The notes under the pieces were generated by a model. That model did not search any database. It worked only from the letters and a program-made list of their open reading frames with translations, and was not told the DNA's origin. Source: Rhodothermus profundi (GTDB lineage Bacteria > Bacteroidota > Rhodothermia > Rhodothermales > Rhodothermaceae). From it: a DNA stretch of 64,000 bases. The stretch covers positions 62,001 through 126,000 of the forward strand of contig NZ_FRAU01000006.1 of NCBI RefSeq assembly GCF_900142415.1, read 5' to 3'. The translations under genes were made by a program, and so were the position numbers. This document shows, in pieces, positions 31,038 through 40,076 of the stretch; within the stretch, counting starts at the first letter, position 1; each line of letters starts with the position of its first letter.

Positions 31038-32225
31038 TTAGCGTTGCAGATTTTCGATAATACCGGCTGCGCCCATGCCGCCGCCTACGCACATGGTGCA
31101 GAGCCCATAACGTCCGCCCCGTCGCCGCAGCTCGTAGAGCAGCGTAGCGGTTAACTTGGCGCCAGTACAGCCAAGCGGGTGGCCCAGCGCAATAGCCCCT
31201 CCGTTTACGTTTACCTTATCCTCGTCAAGCCCCACTTCGCGAATGACGGCCAGTGCCTGGGCAGCAAATGCTTCATTTAGCTCGATAAGGTCGATATCGT
31301 CAAGCGTTAGTCCGGTCTGCTTGAGCACCTTACGGATGGCTTCGACCGGCCCAATGCCCATGATTTCAGGCGGCGCGCCAGCCAGCGCAAACCCGATAAG
31401 CCGTCCCATTGGCTCAACCCCCAGCTCCTGCACCATGCGCTCGCTCATCACCACGGCTGCGGCCGCTCCATCCGATTTCTGCGAGGCATTGCCGGCCGTA
31501 ACTGTACCGTTTTGCTTGAAGACCGGCCGTAGCGTGGCCAGCACTTCGAGGCTCGTGTCGCGGCGGGGTCCTTCGTCCACGCGGAAATCTTTCTCAACGG
31601 TACGGGTCTGGCCGTTCTCGTAAACCACTTCGCGCACCGTAACGGGCACAATTTCTTCGTCGAATTTACCTCCATCGATGGCCTCGATGGCCCGCTGATG
31701 CGAACGCAGCGCAAACCGGTCGGCTTCTTCGCGGGTAATGCCGTAGCGTTCGGCCACGTTCTCAGCGGTCAATCCCATCGACAGGTATACGTCGATATCC
31801 TGCTCCACCAGCTCCGGATCGGGCTGGAAGAAGAAGCCGGTCATAGGTACCTGGCTCATCGATTCGGTACCACCGGCTACGATCACGTCGGCGTGTCCGG
31901 CGATGATGGCCTGCGTGGCCATAGCAATGGTTTGCAGTCCCGAAGAGCAGAAGCGGTTCACCGTAGCGCCGGGCACACTGTCGGGCAGGCCGGCTTTTTG
32001 CGCAACAATCCGGCCTATGTTCATCCCCTGCGGCCCTTCGGGAAAAGCACACCCCATGATGACGTCATCGATTAGCTCGGGCTCCAGCCCTTTTACCCGC
32101 TGAACGGCTTCGCGCACGACAATAGCGCCTAGCTCTTCGGGGCGTACGTTGCGCAGCGATCCTTTGTCGGCCTTGCCGACGGCCGTGCGCACAATGCTGA
32201 CGATATAGGCTCCGTTAGCCTGCAT
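31038..32225 (-). CDS. fadA: Thiolase (3-ketoacyl-CoA / acetyl-CoA acyltransferase)
   Basis: 395 residues. The nucleophile Cys93 is in [10 protein letters not shown]. The C-terminal motifs [18 protein letters not shown] (catalytic His) and [14 protein letters not shown] (second Cys) are complete. It cleaves 3-ketoacyl-CoA with CoA to acetyl-CoA and a shortened acyl-CoA, the last step of the cycle. It lies between the bifunctional hydratase/dehydrogenase gene and fadE in one same-strand operon, which favours a degradative rather than a biosynthetic thiolase. Confidence 0.96.
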   Translation of the reverse strand: MQANGAYIVSIVRTAVGKADKGSLRNVRPEELGAIVVREAVQRVKGLEPELIDDVIMGCAFPEGPQGMNIGRIVAQKAGLPDSVPGATVNRFCSSGLQTIAMATQAIIAGHADVIVAGGTESMSQVPMTGFFFQPDPELVEQDIDVYLSMGLTAENVAERYGITREEADRFALRSHQRAIEAIDGGKFDEEIVPVTVREVVYENGQTRTVEKDFRVDEGPRRDTSLEVLATLRPVFKQNGTVTAGNASQKSDGAAAAVVMSERMVQELGVEPMGRLIGFALAGAPPEIMGIGPVEAIRKVLKQTGLTLDDIDLIELNEAFAAQALAVIREVGLDEDKVNVNGGAIALGHPLGCTGAKLTATLLYELRRRGGRYGLCTMCVGGGMGAAGIIENLQR

Positions 32226-32253
32226 GGCAGTTGTCTTCTTCGGTTTTGAGGGT

Positions 32254-34665
32254 TCAGTTACGCAGTGGTTTGTTGGTTTGCAGCAGGTGCATGATGCGCT
32301 CCTGCGTCTTGGGCTGGCCCAGCAAGTGCAAGAAGACCTCGCGTTCCAGGGCCAACAGATAGTCCTCCGAAACTTCCTGGGGATAGGTCAGCGCTCCTCC
32401 CGTCATCACGTAGGCGAGCTTCGAAGCCAGATACTGATCATATTCGGTAATGAAGCCGCCTTTCCGGTACTGGTCCACCCCGACCATGAGCGCGGCATAG
32501 CCGGGCTTGCCCAGTACCTTGACGCGCGTGGGTTTGGAAGGCGGCAGGTAGCCCTGCTCAGAAAGCCGCAGCACCTCCTGTTTGGCTACATAGAGCCGGC
32601 GGTCTTCGTGCATGACAATGCGGGCGTGCGGCGGTAGAAAGCCCATCGCCTGAGCCTGCCGCGCGCTGGTGGCTACCTGCGCCATGGCAATGGTCTCAAA
32701 GTACTTCTGAATCCATGGCAGAATCTCACTGGGATGGCCGTGAGGCGCCTGTTCGGCCGCTTTCACCACAAGCCGCGTTGTACCCGTACCGGCAGGAATC
32801 AGGCCAACGCCTAGCTCGACCAATCCCATATAGCTTTCGGCCGCAGCGACGGGATAGGGACAGGCCATCGCCATTTCGCAACCTCCTCCGAGGGCGCGCT
32901 GGTGCACCGCCACGACGATTGGCTTGGAAGCGTAGCGAATGCGCTGCATGACCTCCTGGAATTTTTCCAGGAAGGTCTCCAGCATCTTGAACTCCTGCTG
33001 GGCTACGGCCATGACAGCCTCGCCCAGATTGGCTCCTACGGAGAAATGTCGCCCCTCATTGCCAATAACCATCCCCCGGATGTTCGGATCGTTCTCAACG
33101 CGATCAATGACCTCCAACAGGCCTTCCATTACCCATTGGCCCAGCGCATTCGCCTTCGAGCGAAACTCGTAGAGCACCACGCCATCCCCCAGGTCGAGCA
33201 GGGCGGCTTCTGCATTCTGCCAGAGCGTACGTTTTGCGTCGGCCTTAATTACAGCCAGCCGGATTTCGTCGGTTGGTACGGGATCGTCTACATAGCGGCC
33301 TTCCAGGGGATGATAGACCTGCGCGCGTCCATTTTCCTGCCGGTAGAAAGAAGTTGCCCCCTTCTTGGGCATTTCCTCGACCCAGGCAGGCAGCGCATAG
33401 CCCAGCTTCTGGCAGCCTTCTACCACCTGCTCAAATCCCAGCGCATCCCAGATCTCGAAGGGTCCTAGCTCCCATCCAAACCCCCAGCGAATGGCGCGAT
33501 CCACATTGGCAGGATTATCTGTGATTTCCGGGATGCGTCGGGCGGCATAGGCTAAGAGGTCCAGCGTGGTTGTACGGAAAAATTCGCCGGCCCGTCCCTC
33601 ATCGGCAAAAAGCGCCCGCAGCCGCTCCCGCAGGTCAGGAATGGATTTGATCCGGTCGAGATCGCCCAGGTCGAGCGGCCGAGGCGGCTCATACTGCCCT
33701 GTTGCAGGGTTAATGGACTTGATAACGCCGTCTTCTTTTTTATAGAAGCCTGCCCGGGTCTTTTGCCCGAGCGCTCCTTTCTCGACGAGCATCTCCAGAA
33801 CCTTGGGCGGCCGAAAGGCCTCCCGGCTTTCGTCCTGTGTGGCCTTCTCATACAGGTTGCGAGCCACGTCGAGCATCACATCCAGCCCCACCACATCGGC
33901 TGTGCGAAAAGTAGCCGACTTGGGACGCCCCACAAGGGTGCCCGTAAGCGTATCAATTTCTTCAATGGTGTAGCGTCCCTGCTCAAGCAGGGCGATCACC
34001 CGCATCATGCCGTAGATTCCGATGCGGTTACCGATGAAGTAGGGCACATCATTCGCCACAACGATCCCTTTCCCCAGATAAAAGCGACCGAACCAGGCCA
34101 CCCGGGCCAGCACGTCCGGATCGGTATCGGCCGTGGGAATCAGCTCAAGCAGCTTCAAATAGCGCGGTGGATTAAAAAAGTGCGTGCCCAGAAAACGCCG
34201 CCGAAATGCCTCCGACCGTCCTTCGGCAATTTCGCGAATGGGCAGCCCGCTGGTATTCGTGGAAATGACTGCGTCCTCCCGGGCAACGCTTTCTACCCGG
34301 GCCATCACCTGGCGTTTGATGTCCAGCCGTTCGACCACCGCTTCGATAATCCAGTCAGCCTCACCCACCCGCTCAAAATGCTCGTCGAAGTTCCCCAGCG
34401 TGACGCGTCGCTTGGCCGCTTCGTCGAAGAACGGGTCGGGCTTCATTTTAAGTGCTTTCTTGAATTGCTGCTCGACGATCGCATTTTTGGGTCCTTCACT
34501 GGGAGCGATGTCAAGCAGCACCACTTCAACACCGGCATTGGCCAGATGGGCAGCAATTTGCGCGCCCATGGTACCGGCGCCCAGCACAGCCGCTTTGCGG
34601 AACGGCCGGAAGTGCCAGGGCCGCAGCTCCAGCAGGTTCTGGGGAGTTACCGTAGTCGTCTCCAT
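32254..34665 (-). CDS. 3-hydroxyacyl-CoA dehydrogenase / enoyl-CoA hydratase, FadN type
   Basis: 803 residues with the dehydrogenase first: the NAD site [21 protein letters not shown] lies at about residue 25, followed by [27 protein letters not shown] and [10 protein letters not shown]. The hydratase/isomerase (crotonase) domain follows at about 480-680 ([32 protein letters not shown]). This order is that of Bacillus FadN, opposite to E. coli FadB. The enzyme hydrates enoyl-CoA and oxidises the product to 3-ketoacyl-CoA. It sits between the acyl-CoA ligase and thiolase genes with short spacers. Confidence 0.95.
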   Translation of the reverse strand: METTTVTPQNLLELRPWHFRPFRKAAVLGAGTMGAQIAAHLANAGVEVVLLDIAPSEGPKNAIVEQQFKKALKMKPDPFFDEAAKRRVTLGNFDEHFERVGEADWIIEAVVERLDIKRQVMARVESVAREDAVISTNTSGLPIREIAEGRSEAFRRRFLGTHFFNPPRYLKLLELIPTADTDPDVLARVAWFGRFYLGKGIVVANDVPYFIGNRIGIYGMMRVIALLEQGRYTIEEIDTLTGTLVGRPKSATFRTADVVGLDVMLDVARNLYEKATQDESREAFRPPKVLEMLVEKGALGQKTRAGFYKKEDGVIKSINPATGQYEPPRPLDLGDLDRIKSIPDLRERLRALFADEGRAGEFFRTTTLDLLAYAARRIPEITDNPANVDRAIRWGFGWELGPFEIWDALGFEQVVEGCQKLGYALPAWVEEMPKKGATSFYRQENGRAQVYHPLEGRYVDDPVPTDEIRLAVIKADAKRTLWQNAEAALLDLGDGVVLYEFRSKANALGQWVMEGLLEVIDRVENDPNIRGMVIGNEGRHFSVGANLGEAVMAVAQQEFKMLETFLEKFQEVMQRIRYASKPIVVAVHQRALGGGCEMAMACPYPVAAAESYMGLVELGVGLIPAGTGTTRLVVKAAEQAPHGHPSEILPWIQKYFETIAMAQVATSARQAQAMGFLPPHARIVMHEDRRLYVAKQEVLRLSEQGYLPPSKPTRVKVLGKPGYAALMVGVDQYRKGGFITEYDQYLASKLAYVMTGGALTYPQEVSEDYLLALEREVFLHLLGQPKTQERIMHLLQTNKPLRN

Positions 34666-34687
34666 GATCCATCTGCGTTGTTTTTAT

Positions 34688-36586
34688 TCAGGATTCGAAG
34701 GTTTTCGCTGCATGCGTTTCAGTCTCAGTCGTCGTGCCTTCATAAAGCGCCCGGATCTGGGCCTCATAGCGCTTGTAAAGCACCGAACGGCGCACTTTGA
34801 GGGTAGGCGTCAACGTCCCTCCCGCAATAGAGAGCTGCTCCGGCACCAGCAGAAAGCGTTTGATGGTAGCCCAGGGATCCATGCCCTCGTTGGCATGATC
34901 CACAATCTGCTGGTAGGCCTCCAGAATTTTGGGCTCGCGCACCAATGTCTCGAGCGGCTGGTTCGCGTTGAGCCCCAAGCGGGCGGCTAACCGCCGCAGC
35001 GCGTCTTCATCGGGAAAAATGAGCGCGGCCGTAAACTTGTATCCTGGTCCCACCACAAGCGCCTGATCAATAAGCGGATCGGCCGTCAGCCGCTGCTCTA
35101 ACGGCTGCGGCATCACATATTTGCCCGTCGACAGCTTGAACAGATCCTTCTTGCGATCCGTAATGACCAGAAAGCCTTCTTCGGTGAAATAGCCGATATC
35201 GCCTGTGTGGAACCATCCCTCCTCATCGATGACCTCCCGCGTGCGCTCTGGATCTTTGTAGTAGCCCTGCATAACATGCGGGCCGCGCGTGAGAATCTCG
35301 CCGTCTTCCGCGATCTTTACCTCCACCCCGGGGATAGGGACTCCCACCGTACCCGCCCGATTTAGCTCAAGCCGGTTATACGTGATAACCGGGCTTGTCT
35401 CGGTCAATCCATAGCCTTGCAGAATCGGGATCTGGGCAGCCCCGAAAATATTGGCCAGTTCAGCCGAAAGGGCCGCGCCCCCTGCGATAATGAAGGCTAT
35501 CCGCCCCCCCATCGCCTCGCGCCACTTGCGATAGACCAGCCGGTCGGCTACTGCTAGCTGCAACCGGTAGAGCCCCCGCGGCTTGCGCCCCAGCTCGTAG
35601 CGCCGGGCCAGCTCTAAAGCCCACCGAAAAATCTGCCCCTTCATCCCCGGCATTGTAGCTGCCCGCTCGACCAGCGCCCCGTAGATCTTCTCAAGGGCGC
35701 GGGGCACCGTGGCAAAGGCAGTCGGTCGGACCTGCTGCAGCGCCTCTCGCAACGCATCAGGCGTTGTAAAATAGACGCTGGTGGCGTGGTACAGGTAGCC
35801 GTAAAAAAGCGTCCGTGCAAAAACGTGCGTCAGTGGCAGAAAGGATAGCGCTACTTCGCCGTCTGGCCCGGAGCGGTAGTTTTTGATACCGCTAAAGGCT
35901 GTCAGCGCATTGAACGAAATGTTTTCATGGGAAAGCATTACGCCCTTGGGGCGTCCCGTCGTGCCACTCGTATAAATGATCGTGGCCAGGTCACCGGGCT
36001 GAATTTGAGCCCGCAGCCGCGCAATGGCTTCCGGATCGGCAGCGCGACGACGGCGCCCTTCCGCTATCAATTGCGTAAATGTATATAGCGGTCGTCCCAC
36101 AACCCGGTCCCTCTTTACGCCAGAAGCATCGGCTACCACGACGGCCTGCACGCCGGGCAAATCATGCAACAGCGGGATCATGCGGCCGAGCAGCTCCTGA
36201 TTAGAAACGACAAGCGCCCGCGCCTCGGCGTGCTCAATCACGTAATGGATGGCCTCTGGCGCATGCGTCAGGTAGATCGGTACGTCAACCAAACCGCCGA
36301 TCAGGCAGGCCATGTCGGCCAGGCAGAAGTGCGCATCACTTTCCATGTAGAACGCTACGTGCGCACCCCGCTCCAGCCCCACAGCATGAAGCCCTAACGC
36401 CAGCGCCTCTGCTTGCTCCGCAAAGTCATGCAGCGAGATGGGCTCCCAGCGGCCCGGTCCCACTGGCTGATTGAGAAAAGCCGGATTTTTATAGCGCGCC
36501 AGCGCTTCGTAAAGCACGTCCGGCAATGTCTTGCCGCGTACCGGTATGCCTGTAGCTGGTGGTGCCGTGTAGATGCGTTCGGCCAT
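34688..36586 (-). CDS. Long-chain acyl-CoA synthetase (AMP-forming)
   Basis: 632 residues with the AMP-binding signature IIYTSGTTGRPKGVMLSHENI, then GYGLTETSPVITYN, GWFHTGDIGYFTEEGFLVITDRKKDLFKLSTGKYV and a late C-terminal Lys region. The length and 'GGAALSAELANIFGAA' segment match the FadD15/long-chain group. It activates free fatty acids with ATP and CoA and so feeds the enzymes encoded after it. A good GAGAGG ribosome site precedes ATG 36586. It lies 36 bases after the TetR gene. Confidence 0.94.
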   Translation of the reverse strand: MAERIYTAPPATGIPVRGKTLPDVLYEALARYKNPAFLNQPVGPGRWEPISLHDFAEQAEALALGLHAVGLERGAHVAFYMESDAHFCLADMACLIGGLVDVPIYLTHAPEAIHYVIEHAEARALVVSNQELLGRMIPLLHDLPGVQAVVVADASGVKRDRVVGRPLYTFTQLIAEGRRRRAADPEAIARLRAQIQPGDLATIIYTSGTTGRPKGVMLSHENISFNALTAFSGIKNYRSGPDGEVALSFLPLTHVFARTLFYGYLYHATSVYFTTPDALREALQQVRPTAFATVPRALEKIYGALVERAATMPGMKGQIFRWALELARRYELGRKPRGLYRLQLAVADRLVYRKWREAMGGRIAFIIAGGAALSAELANIFGAAQIPILQGYGLTETSPVITYNRLELNRAGTVGVPIPGVEVKIAEDGEILTRGPHVMQGYYKDPERTREVIDEEGWFHTGDIGYFTEEGFLVITDRKKDLFKLSTGKYVMPQPLEQRLTADPLIDQALVVGPGYKFTAALIFPDEDALRRLAARLGLNANQPLETLVREPKILEAYQQIVDHANEGMDPWATIKRFLLVPEQLSIAGGTLTPTLKVRRSVLYKRYEAQIRALYEGTTTETETHAAKTFES

Positions 36587-36622
36587 ACGACCTCTCTTTT
36601 GAAAGAGCGCTTTCTGCTCGCG

Positions 36623-37246
36623 TTATTTTGAAGCTGGCTGCAATGATGCGTCGGGCGCCAGCACCCCGCGCAGCAGCGTCCGAATGGTTGTGTCGATAAA
36701 GGCCTCCGGATCGATCCGAATGTCCACGCGTCGGGCCAGCAGCAAGGCCACCGCACCATGCAAAGCCGCCCACGCAGCACTGGCCATCACGCGCGGGTTT
36801 TCTACCACAAACACGCCCTGCCGGCGACCTTCTTCCAGAGCCTGAATCGAAAGCTCTAAACAACGACGGGCCCGGCGATACTTCTCTGGAGGATACCGCT
36901 CCATGCGCTCCGGATGCAGCATAAACATGATTTCGTAATACTCAGGATTGCGGCGTCCGAAAGCCACATAACGCCGCCAGAGCGCTTCCAGCCGGACTAC
37001 CGGATCGGCGTGGCGAGCTGCCTCCTCGCGCAACTCTTCATACAACAATCCAAACCCCTCATCAATCAACGTGTGCACCAGCGCGTCTTTGTTCTGAAAG
37101 TACAGGTAGATCGCCGTCGGGCTACAACCAATCTCTCGCGCAATCTTTCGCATAGACAGGCTGGCGTAGCCCTCCGCGACCAGAAGATAGCGCGTCGCAT
37201 CTAAAATACGCCGACGCAGCGTCCCATCCGATCCGGACTCCGTCAT
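36623..37246 (-). CDS. TetR-family regulator of the beta-oxidation operon
   Basis: 207 residues with an N-terminal TetR helix-turn-helix (ATRYLLVAEGYASLSMRKIA followed by REIGCSPTAIYLYFQNKDAL, about residues 15-55) and an all-helical ligand domain. It is first in the operon with acyl-CoA ligase, bifunctional enzyme, thiolase and FadE genes. By analogy with the TetR-type FadR regulators of Bacillus and Thermus it is likely to repress the operon and be released by long-chain acyl-CoA. That ligand is an inference. A 24-base imperfect palindrome overlaps the -35 region just upstream. Confidence 0.9.
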   Translation of the reverse strand: MTESGSDGTLRRRILDATRYLLVAEGYASLSMRKIAREIGCSPTAIYLYFQNKDALVHTLIDEGFGLLYEELREEAARHADPVVRLEALWRRYVAFGRRNPEYYEIMFMLHPERMERYPPEKYRRARRCLELSIQALEEGRRQGVFVVENPRVMASAAWAALHGAVALLLARRVDIRIDPEAFIDTTIRTLLRGVLAPDASLQPASK

Positions 37247-37273
37247 AGCACCAGGCGCTGGTTAACGGTGTTA

Positions 37274-37302
37274 AGTTAAACAAAACATGTATTCGATGTC
37301 AA
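37274..37302 (-). promoter_or_regulatory. Candidate promoter of the fad operon
   Basis: On the - strand a perfect TTGACA (37297-37302) is followed after 17 bases by TTAACT (37274-37279). The expected start lies about 20 bases before the TetR start codon. The -10 is weak (3 of 6). Three GTTAA units on the + strand (37261, 37270, 37275) overlap the -10 region. Confidence 0.55.
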
Positions 37303-37314
37303 GTATTTTCGAAT
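37291..37314. promoter_or_regulatory. Candidate operator, ATTCGA-12-TCGAAT palindrome
   Basis: A 24-base inverted repeat with 6-base arms covers the -35 hexamer of the candidate fad promoter. Position and symmetry fit a TetR-family dimer site, so autoregulation of the operon is likely. It is seen once in the window. Confidence 0.5.
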
Positions 37315-37841
37315 CGAAAGTGCTTCTGCAAAAAAAAGAGCGGAAAACGCTCTTAATCCGCCATGCTTACCAAAAAGGAACAACAAAACCGTCCCGCCCG
37401 CAATACCTGATTGAAGGGATGAGTACAGCTTCAGTCTCTTGCCCGGGCAAAGCTGCCTGCAAAGCGCTGGCAGCTTTGCCCGAGCGTCGGCTGGTGCTTC
37501 CGCGCCCCCTTCTGTTTGACAGCAAGCAGGAAAGGGCTTCCCTATTCATTTCTCCGGATACTCCTTTCGACAGAAGAGTAGCACGCCTCGCCATTGCCCA
37601 GGTGATGCGCCAGCTCTTTCGGAGCGGAAATAGCTATTCGCACCGCTCCAAGCAGCGCGTCAACGTAAGCAAGGCGGCTCAGGCGCGCGGATGCCTCGGG
37701 CTGCGCACCGCTCGTCCCTACAGCCGGAGCGCTTCCCCGGTACGTTGAGCTGCTCTCTGGCCAGAAAAGCAGCTTTTTGCGCTTGTCCCTGCTCAGCGGC
37801 GATTGTTATGCAGTCTACAAGCAGCAGGCAACGTTCGTTAC
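37315..37841. other. Intergenic region with one long hairpin
   Basis: No convincing gene. The only longer frame (+, from 37287) has no ribosome site and reads as unstructured composition. A 14-bp perfect inverted repeat at 37444-37482 is annotated separately. Confidence 0.5.
37444..37482. repeat. Perfect 14-bp inverted repeat with 11-base loop
   Basis: CGGGCAAAGCTGCC and GGCAGCTTTGCCCG flank an 11-base loop. Neither strand has a T-run after the stem, so it is not a standard terminator. It lies in an otherwise empty 600-base gap between the fad operon and the DUF4097 gene. Confidence 0.75.
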
Positions 37842-38741
37842 TTATAGCCAGCGGATGGAGACGTTTCCCAGACCCGCCTCCAGGCGCAGCGTAGGTCCTC
37901 CTCCATTGATGGTGCCCCGCGCCTCGGCGCTCATCCAGTCGCGATCAACGCGTACCTTGAAGTCGGTGCTGACTGACCCAATTCCTGTAGATGCGTCTAA
38001 TTCAAAGCCGGCATTTGCCGGGACAAAAACGGTTACGTTGCCAGCACCAGACTCGAAGCGACTGTCTGCTTCGGGCGGTGCCACAAATTCTGCCGTAATA
38101 TTGCCCGCTCCGGTCTCTACCTCGGCGCTTCCCTGCAATCCTTTTACCGTGATGTTGCCCGCTCCCGTTTCGGCCTCTAAATGTCCCATCAGTTCTGTGA
38201 CCTCTACATTACCGGCCCCGGTGCTAATCTGGACCGTCCCCTGCAGGTTGCGCAGCCGGACATTCCCGGCCCCGGTTTCGCCTTCAATTCTGCCCGCCAA
38301 TCCCCTAATTTCTACGTTGCCTGCTCCGGTTGAAAACGTTACGTTGAACTGCTGAGGAACCCGAATGCGCATTTCCACGCGGATGCGCGAGCGCTTGCGT
38401 TTCCAGAAATGCCAGCTATCTGCTTCGAAAAGTTGTGACTTGATGTAGACTGTCTCGCCCTCTTGCTTAAACGTGAGCTGATGCTCCTCCAGCAGCCGTT
38501 TAGCCTCTTCCCGACGCTCGGTCTGCAACGTCCGGATCACCTCTACATAAATGGCTGATTCCCTGGTGGTTGTGATCTCCAGATGTCCTCGATCCATCTT
38601 CAGCTCCAGATATCCCCCCGGGGCAACCTTAAAGGCGCGCTTCACCACGTCCGTGATCTCTACCAGTCCATCGGCCTGGACAGGCACGCTCCCTAACAGC
38701 AGGCTTCCCACCAGCAACCAGCTTAACCGATACATTCTCAT
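37842..38741 (-). CDS. Secreted DUF4097-type repeat protein (putative adhesin)
   Basis: 299 residues with a signal peptide (LVGSLLLGSVPVQA). The first half is mixed alpha/beta with charged helices (RREEAKRLLEEHQ). From about residue 135 to the end it is a ladder of eight short strands marked by TGAGNV-like units (STGAGNV, ETGAGNV, ETGAGNI, ESGAGNV, STGIGSV, EAGLGNV) spaced about 20 residues apart. This is the beta-solenoid of the DUF4097 family. The family has no proven function despite the adhesin label. It is divergent from a type IX cargo gene. Confidence 0.85.
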   Translation of the reverse strand: MRMYRLSWLLVGSLLLGSVPVQADGLVEITDVVKRAFKVAPGGYLELKMDRGHLEITTTRESAIYVEVIRTLQTERREEAKRLLEEHQLTFKQEGETVYIKSQLFEADSWHFWKRKRSRIRVEMRIRVPQQFNVTFSTGAGNVEIRGLAGRIEGETGAGNVRLRNLQGTVQISTGAGNVEVTELMGHLEAETGAGNITVKGLQGSAEVETGAGNITAEFVAPPEADSRFESGAGNVTVFVPANAGFELDASTGIGSVSTDFKVRVDRDWMSAEARGTINGGGPTLRLEAGLGNVSIRWL

Positions 38742-38959
38742 GGTACAGTTGACTTCGCCTGGTGCGACACGATAGGCTACGGCAAAATGTTGAGTAAGTT
38801 ACAGACAACGCTTCGTTTTTACCTAACGGGTTTCGCATTCACCCCACCTGGTAGGCACGCAGTGGCCTCCACAGCTCATCTGTGCCTTTTTCTTCACCCG
38901 GCATTCTGGTTGGATAGGATGGGGGTGCTTCGCACGCTCACAACAGATCGGTCGGGATT

Positions 38960-39736
38960 ATGGGCTGGAAGTGGATACGCTGGACGCTGACGTTTTCGTT
39001 TTTCTTTGCGCCTTCCCTCAAAGCCCAGCAGTTTTTCACCGACTGCGTCAGGGACACCGATAACAACGCTACCTTGACGGTACCGCTTGACACGCCGCCC
39101 CTGCTTAATGGCAAGCCTATCTCGCCGGGTAGTGAACTAGCTGCTTATACGCCCGAGGGTATCTGTGCAGGGGTGGCTGTATGGGATGGACAGCAGCCGC
39201 TGGTGCTGACGCTCTGGGGCGACGACCCGCTGATCACTCCCGAAACGAAGGAAGGCTTTGCGCCGGGAGATACCATTCTGCTTCATTTATGGGAGCGGAG
39301 TCTGGGGGAGCACGTCGGTCCTGACAATGGTCGATTTGAGGTGCGCTACGCTTCGGGCAATGTGTTCCTGGACAGTGGGCGTTATCAACCCAATGCCCTG
39401 TACAAAGTAGCCCGTCTGGTAATCGTGCCAGAGCGTGCCACCTCCGTAGATCCTGTAACCGAACAACGGCCAGCAATTACGCGGCTACGTGCCGCCTATC
39501 CCAATCCCTTCCAAGCGCACACCACGCTCCAGGTCGAATTGTCGGAAGCCACGCGCGCTCGACTGGTGGTATACAACCTGATGGGGCAGGAAGTGGCTCA
39601 TTTGCTTGACGCGTTGTTACCGCCCGGTGTTTATCAGTACGTCTGGCGACCTGAAGGCTTACCGGCCGGGCTGTATGTCGTTCGGTTGGAAGCAGGGCCT
39701 CACCGCTATCAGCAGGTTGTTGTTTATATCCCCTGA
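38960..39736 (+). CDS. Secreted protein with type IX sorting domain
   Basis: 258 residues with a signal peptide (WTLTFSFFFAPSLKAQ). A beta domain follows with VAVWDG and LTLWGDDP, related in pattern to a segment near residue 1000 of the large protein encoded at 55291-58770. The last 80 residues form a type A T9SS C-terminal domain: AAYPNPFQAHTTLQVEL, VYNLMGQEVAHLLDA, LPAGLYVVRLEAG. Proteins with this domain cross the outer membrane through the type IX system and are released or anchored. No catalytic motif is seen. Its stop overlaps the convergent PqqD-like gene by 13 bases. Confidence 0.85.
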   Translation: MGWKWIRWTLTFSFFFAPSLKAQQFFTDCVRDTDNNATLTVPLDTPPLLNGKPISPGSELAAYTPEGICAGVAVWDGQQPLVLTLWGDDPLITPETKEGFAPGDTILLHLWERSLGEHVGPDNGRFEVRYASGNVFLDSGRYQPNALYKVARLVIVPERATSVDPVTEQRPAITRLRAAYPNPFQAHTTLQVELSEATRARLVVYNLMGQEVAHLLDALLPPGVYQYVWRPEGLPAGLYVVRLEAGPHRYQQVVVYIP

Positions 39737-40059
39737 TCGTCGCGCGTTTCGATCAGTCCTTGCGCCTGCAAATCGCGCATAAGGGCCAAGACGTCTTCAG
39801 CGCACTGCTCGAAGGTCACCTCATATTCTTCAAGCAGCACCTCGCATACCTGACGCACTGAACGCGGTTCTTGAATTAACTCCCAGATACGTGTGCCGAT
39901 AGGATCCAGTCCGTAGTAGACACCATTGCGCAGGTTCAGAATAACCACTTCATCACCCAATTTCGAGGAGACCTGCTCGGGAGAGGCAACCACCACCGTT
40001 TCAAGAGTCAACACAGCACGCTCCATACGTATCTCGGTTCGGCTTAACGAAATCATCAT
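39724..40059 (-). CDS. PqqD-like RiPP recognition protein (lasso B1 type)
   Basis: Up to 111 residues; ATG 40059 and ATG 40026 are both possible starts. The core VSSKLGDEVVILNLRNGVYYGLDPIGTRIWELI followed by VCEVLLEEYEV and LMRDLQAQGLIE is the PqqD-like winged-helix fold. In lasso peptide and related RiPP clusters this discrete protein (B1, RRE) grips the leader peptide and presents it to the modifying enzymes. It lies 17 bases after the ABC exporter gene, on the same strand as three candidate precursors with lasso-type leaders, which supports that role. Confidence 0.88.
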   Translation of the reverse strand: MMISLSRTEIRMERAVLTLETVVVASPEQVSSKLGDEVVILNLRNGVYYGLDPIGTRIWELIQEPRSVRQVCEVLLEEYEVTFEQCAEDVLALMRDLQAQGLIETRDDQGI

Positions 40060-40076
40060 TCCTTGTGCAGCTAAAG

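Noticed and set aside
33763-34800. + strand frame of 345 codons
   Set aside because: Antisense to the bifunctional beta-oxidation gene; no motif.
37287-37748. + strand frame of 153 codons in the gap after the fad operon
   Set aside because: It starts inside the candidate promoter and operator, has no ribosome site, contains the long hairpin and shows no protein-like pattern.
38150-38350. Possible CRISPR-like repetition
   Set aside because: The repeated DNA is the coding sequence of the TGAGNV units of the DUF4097 protein, with no spacers or cas genes.
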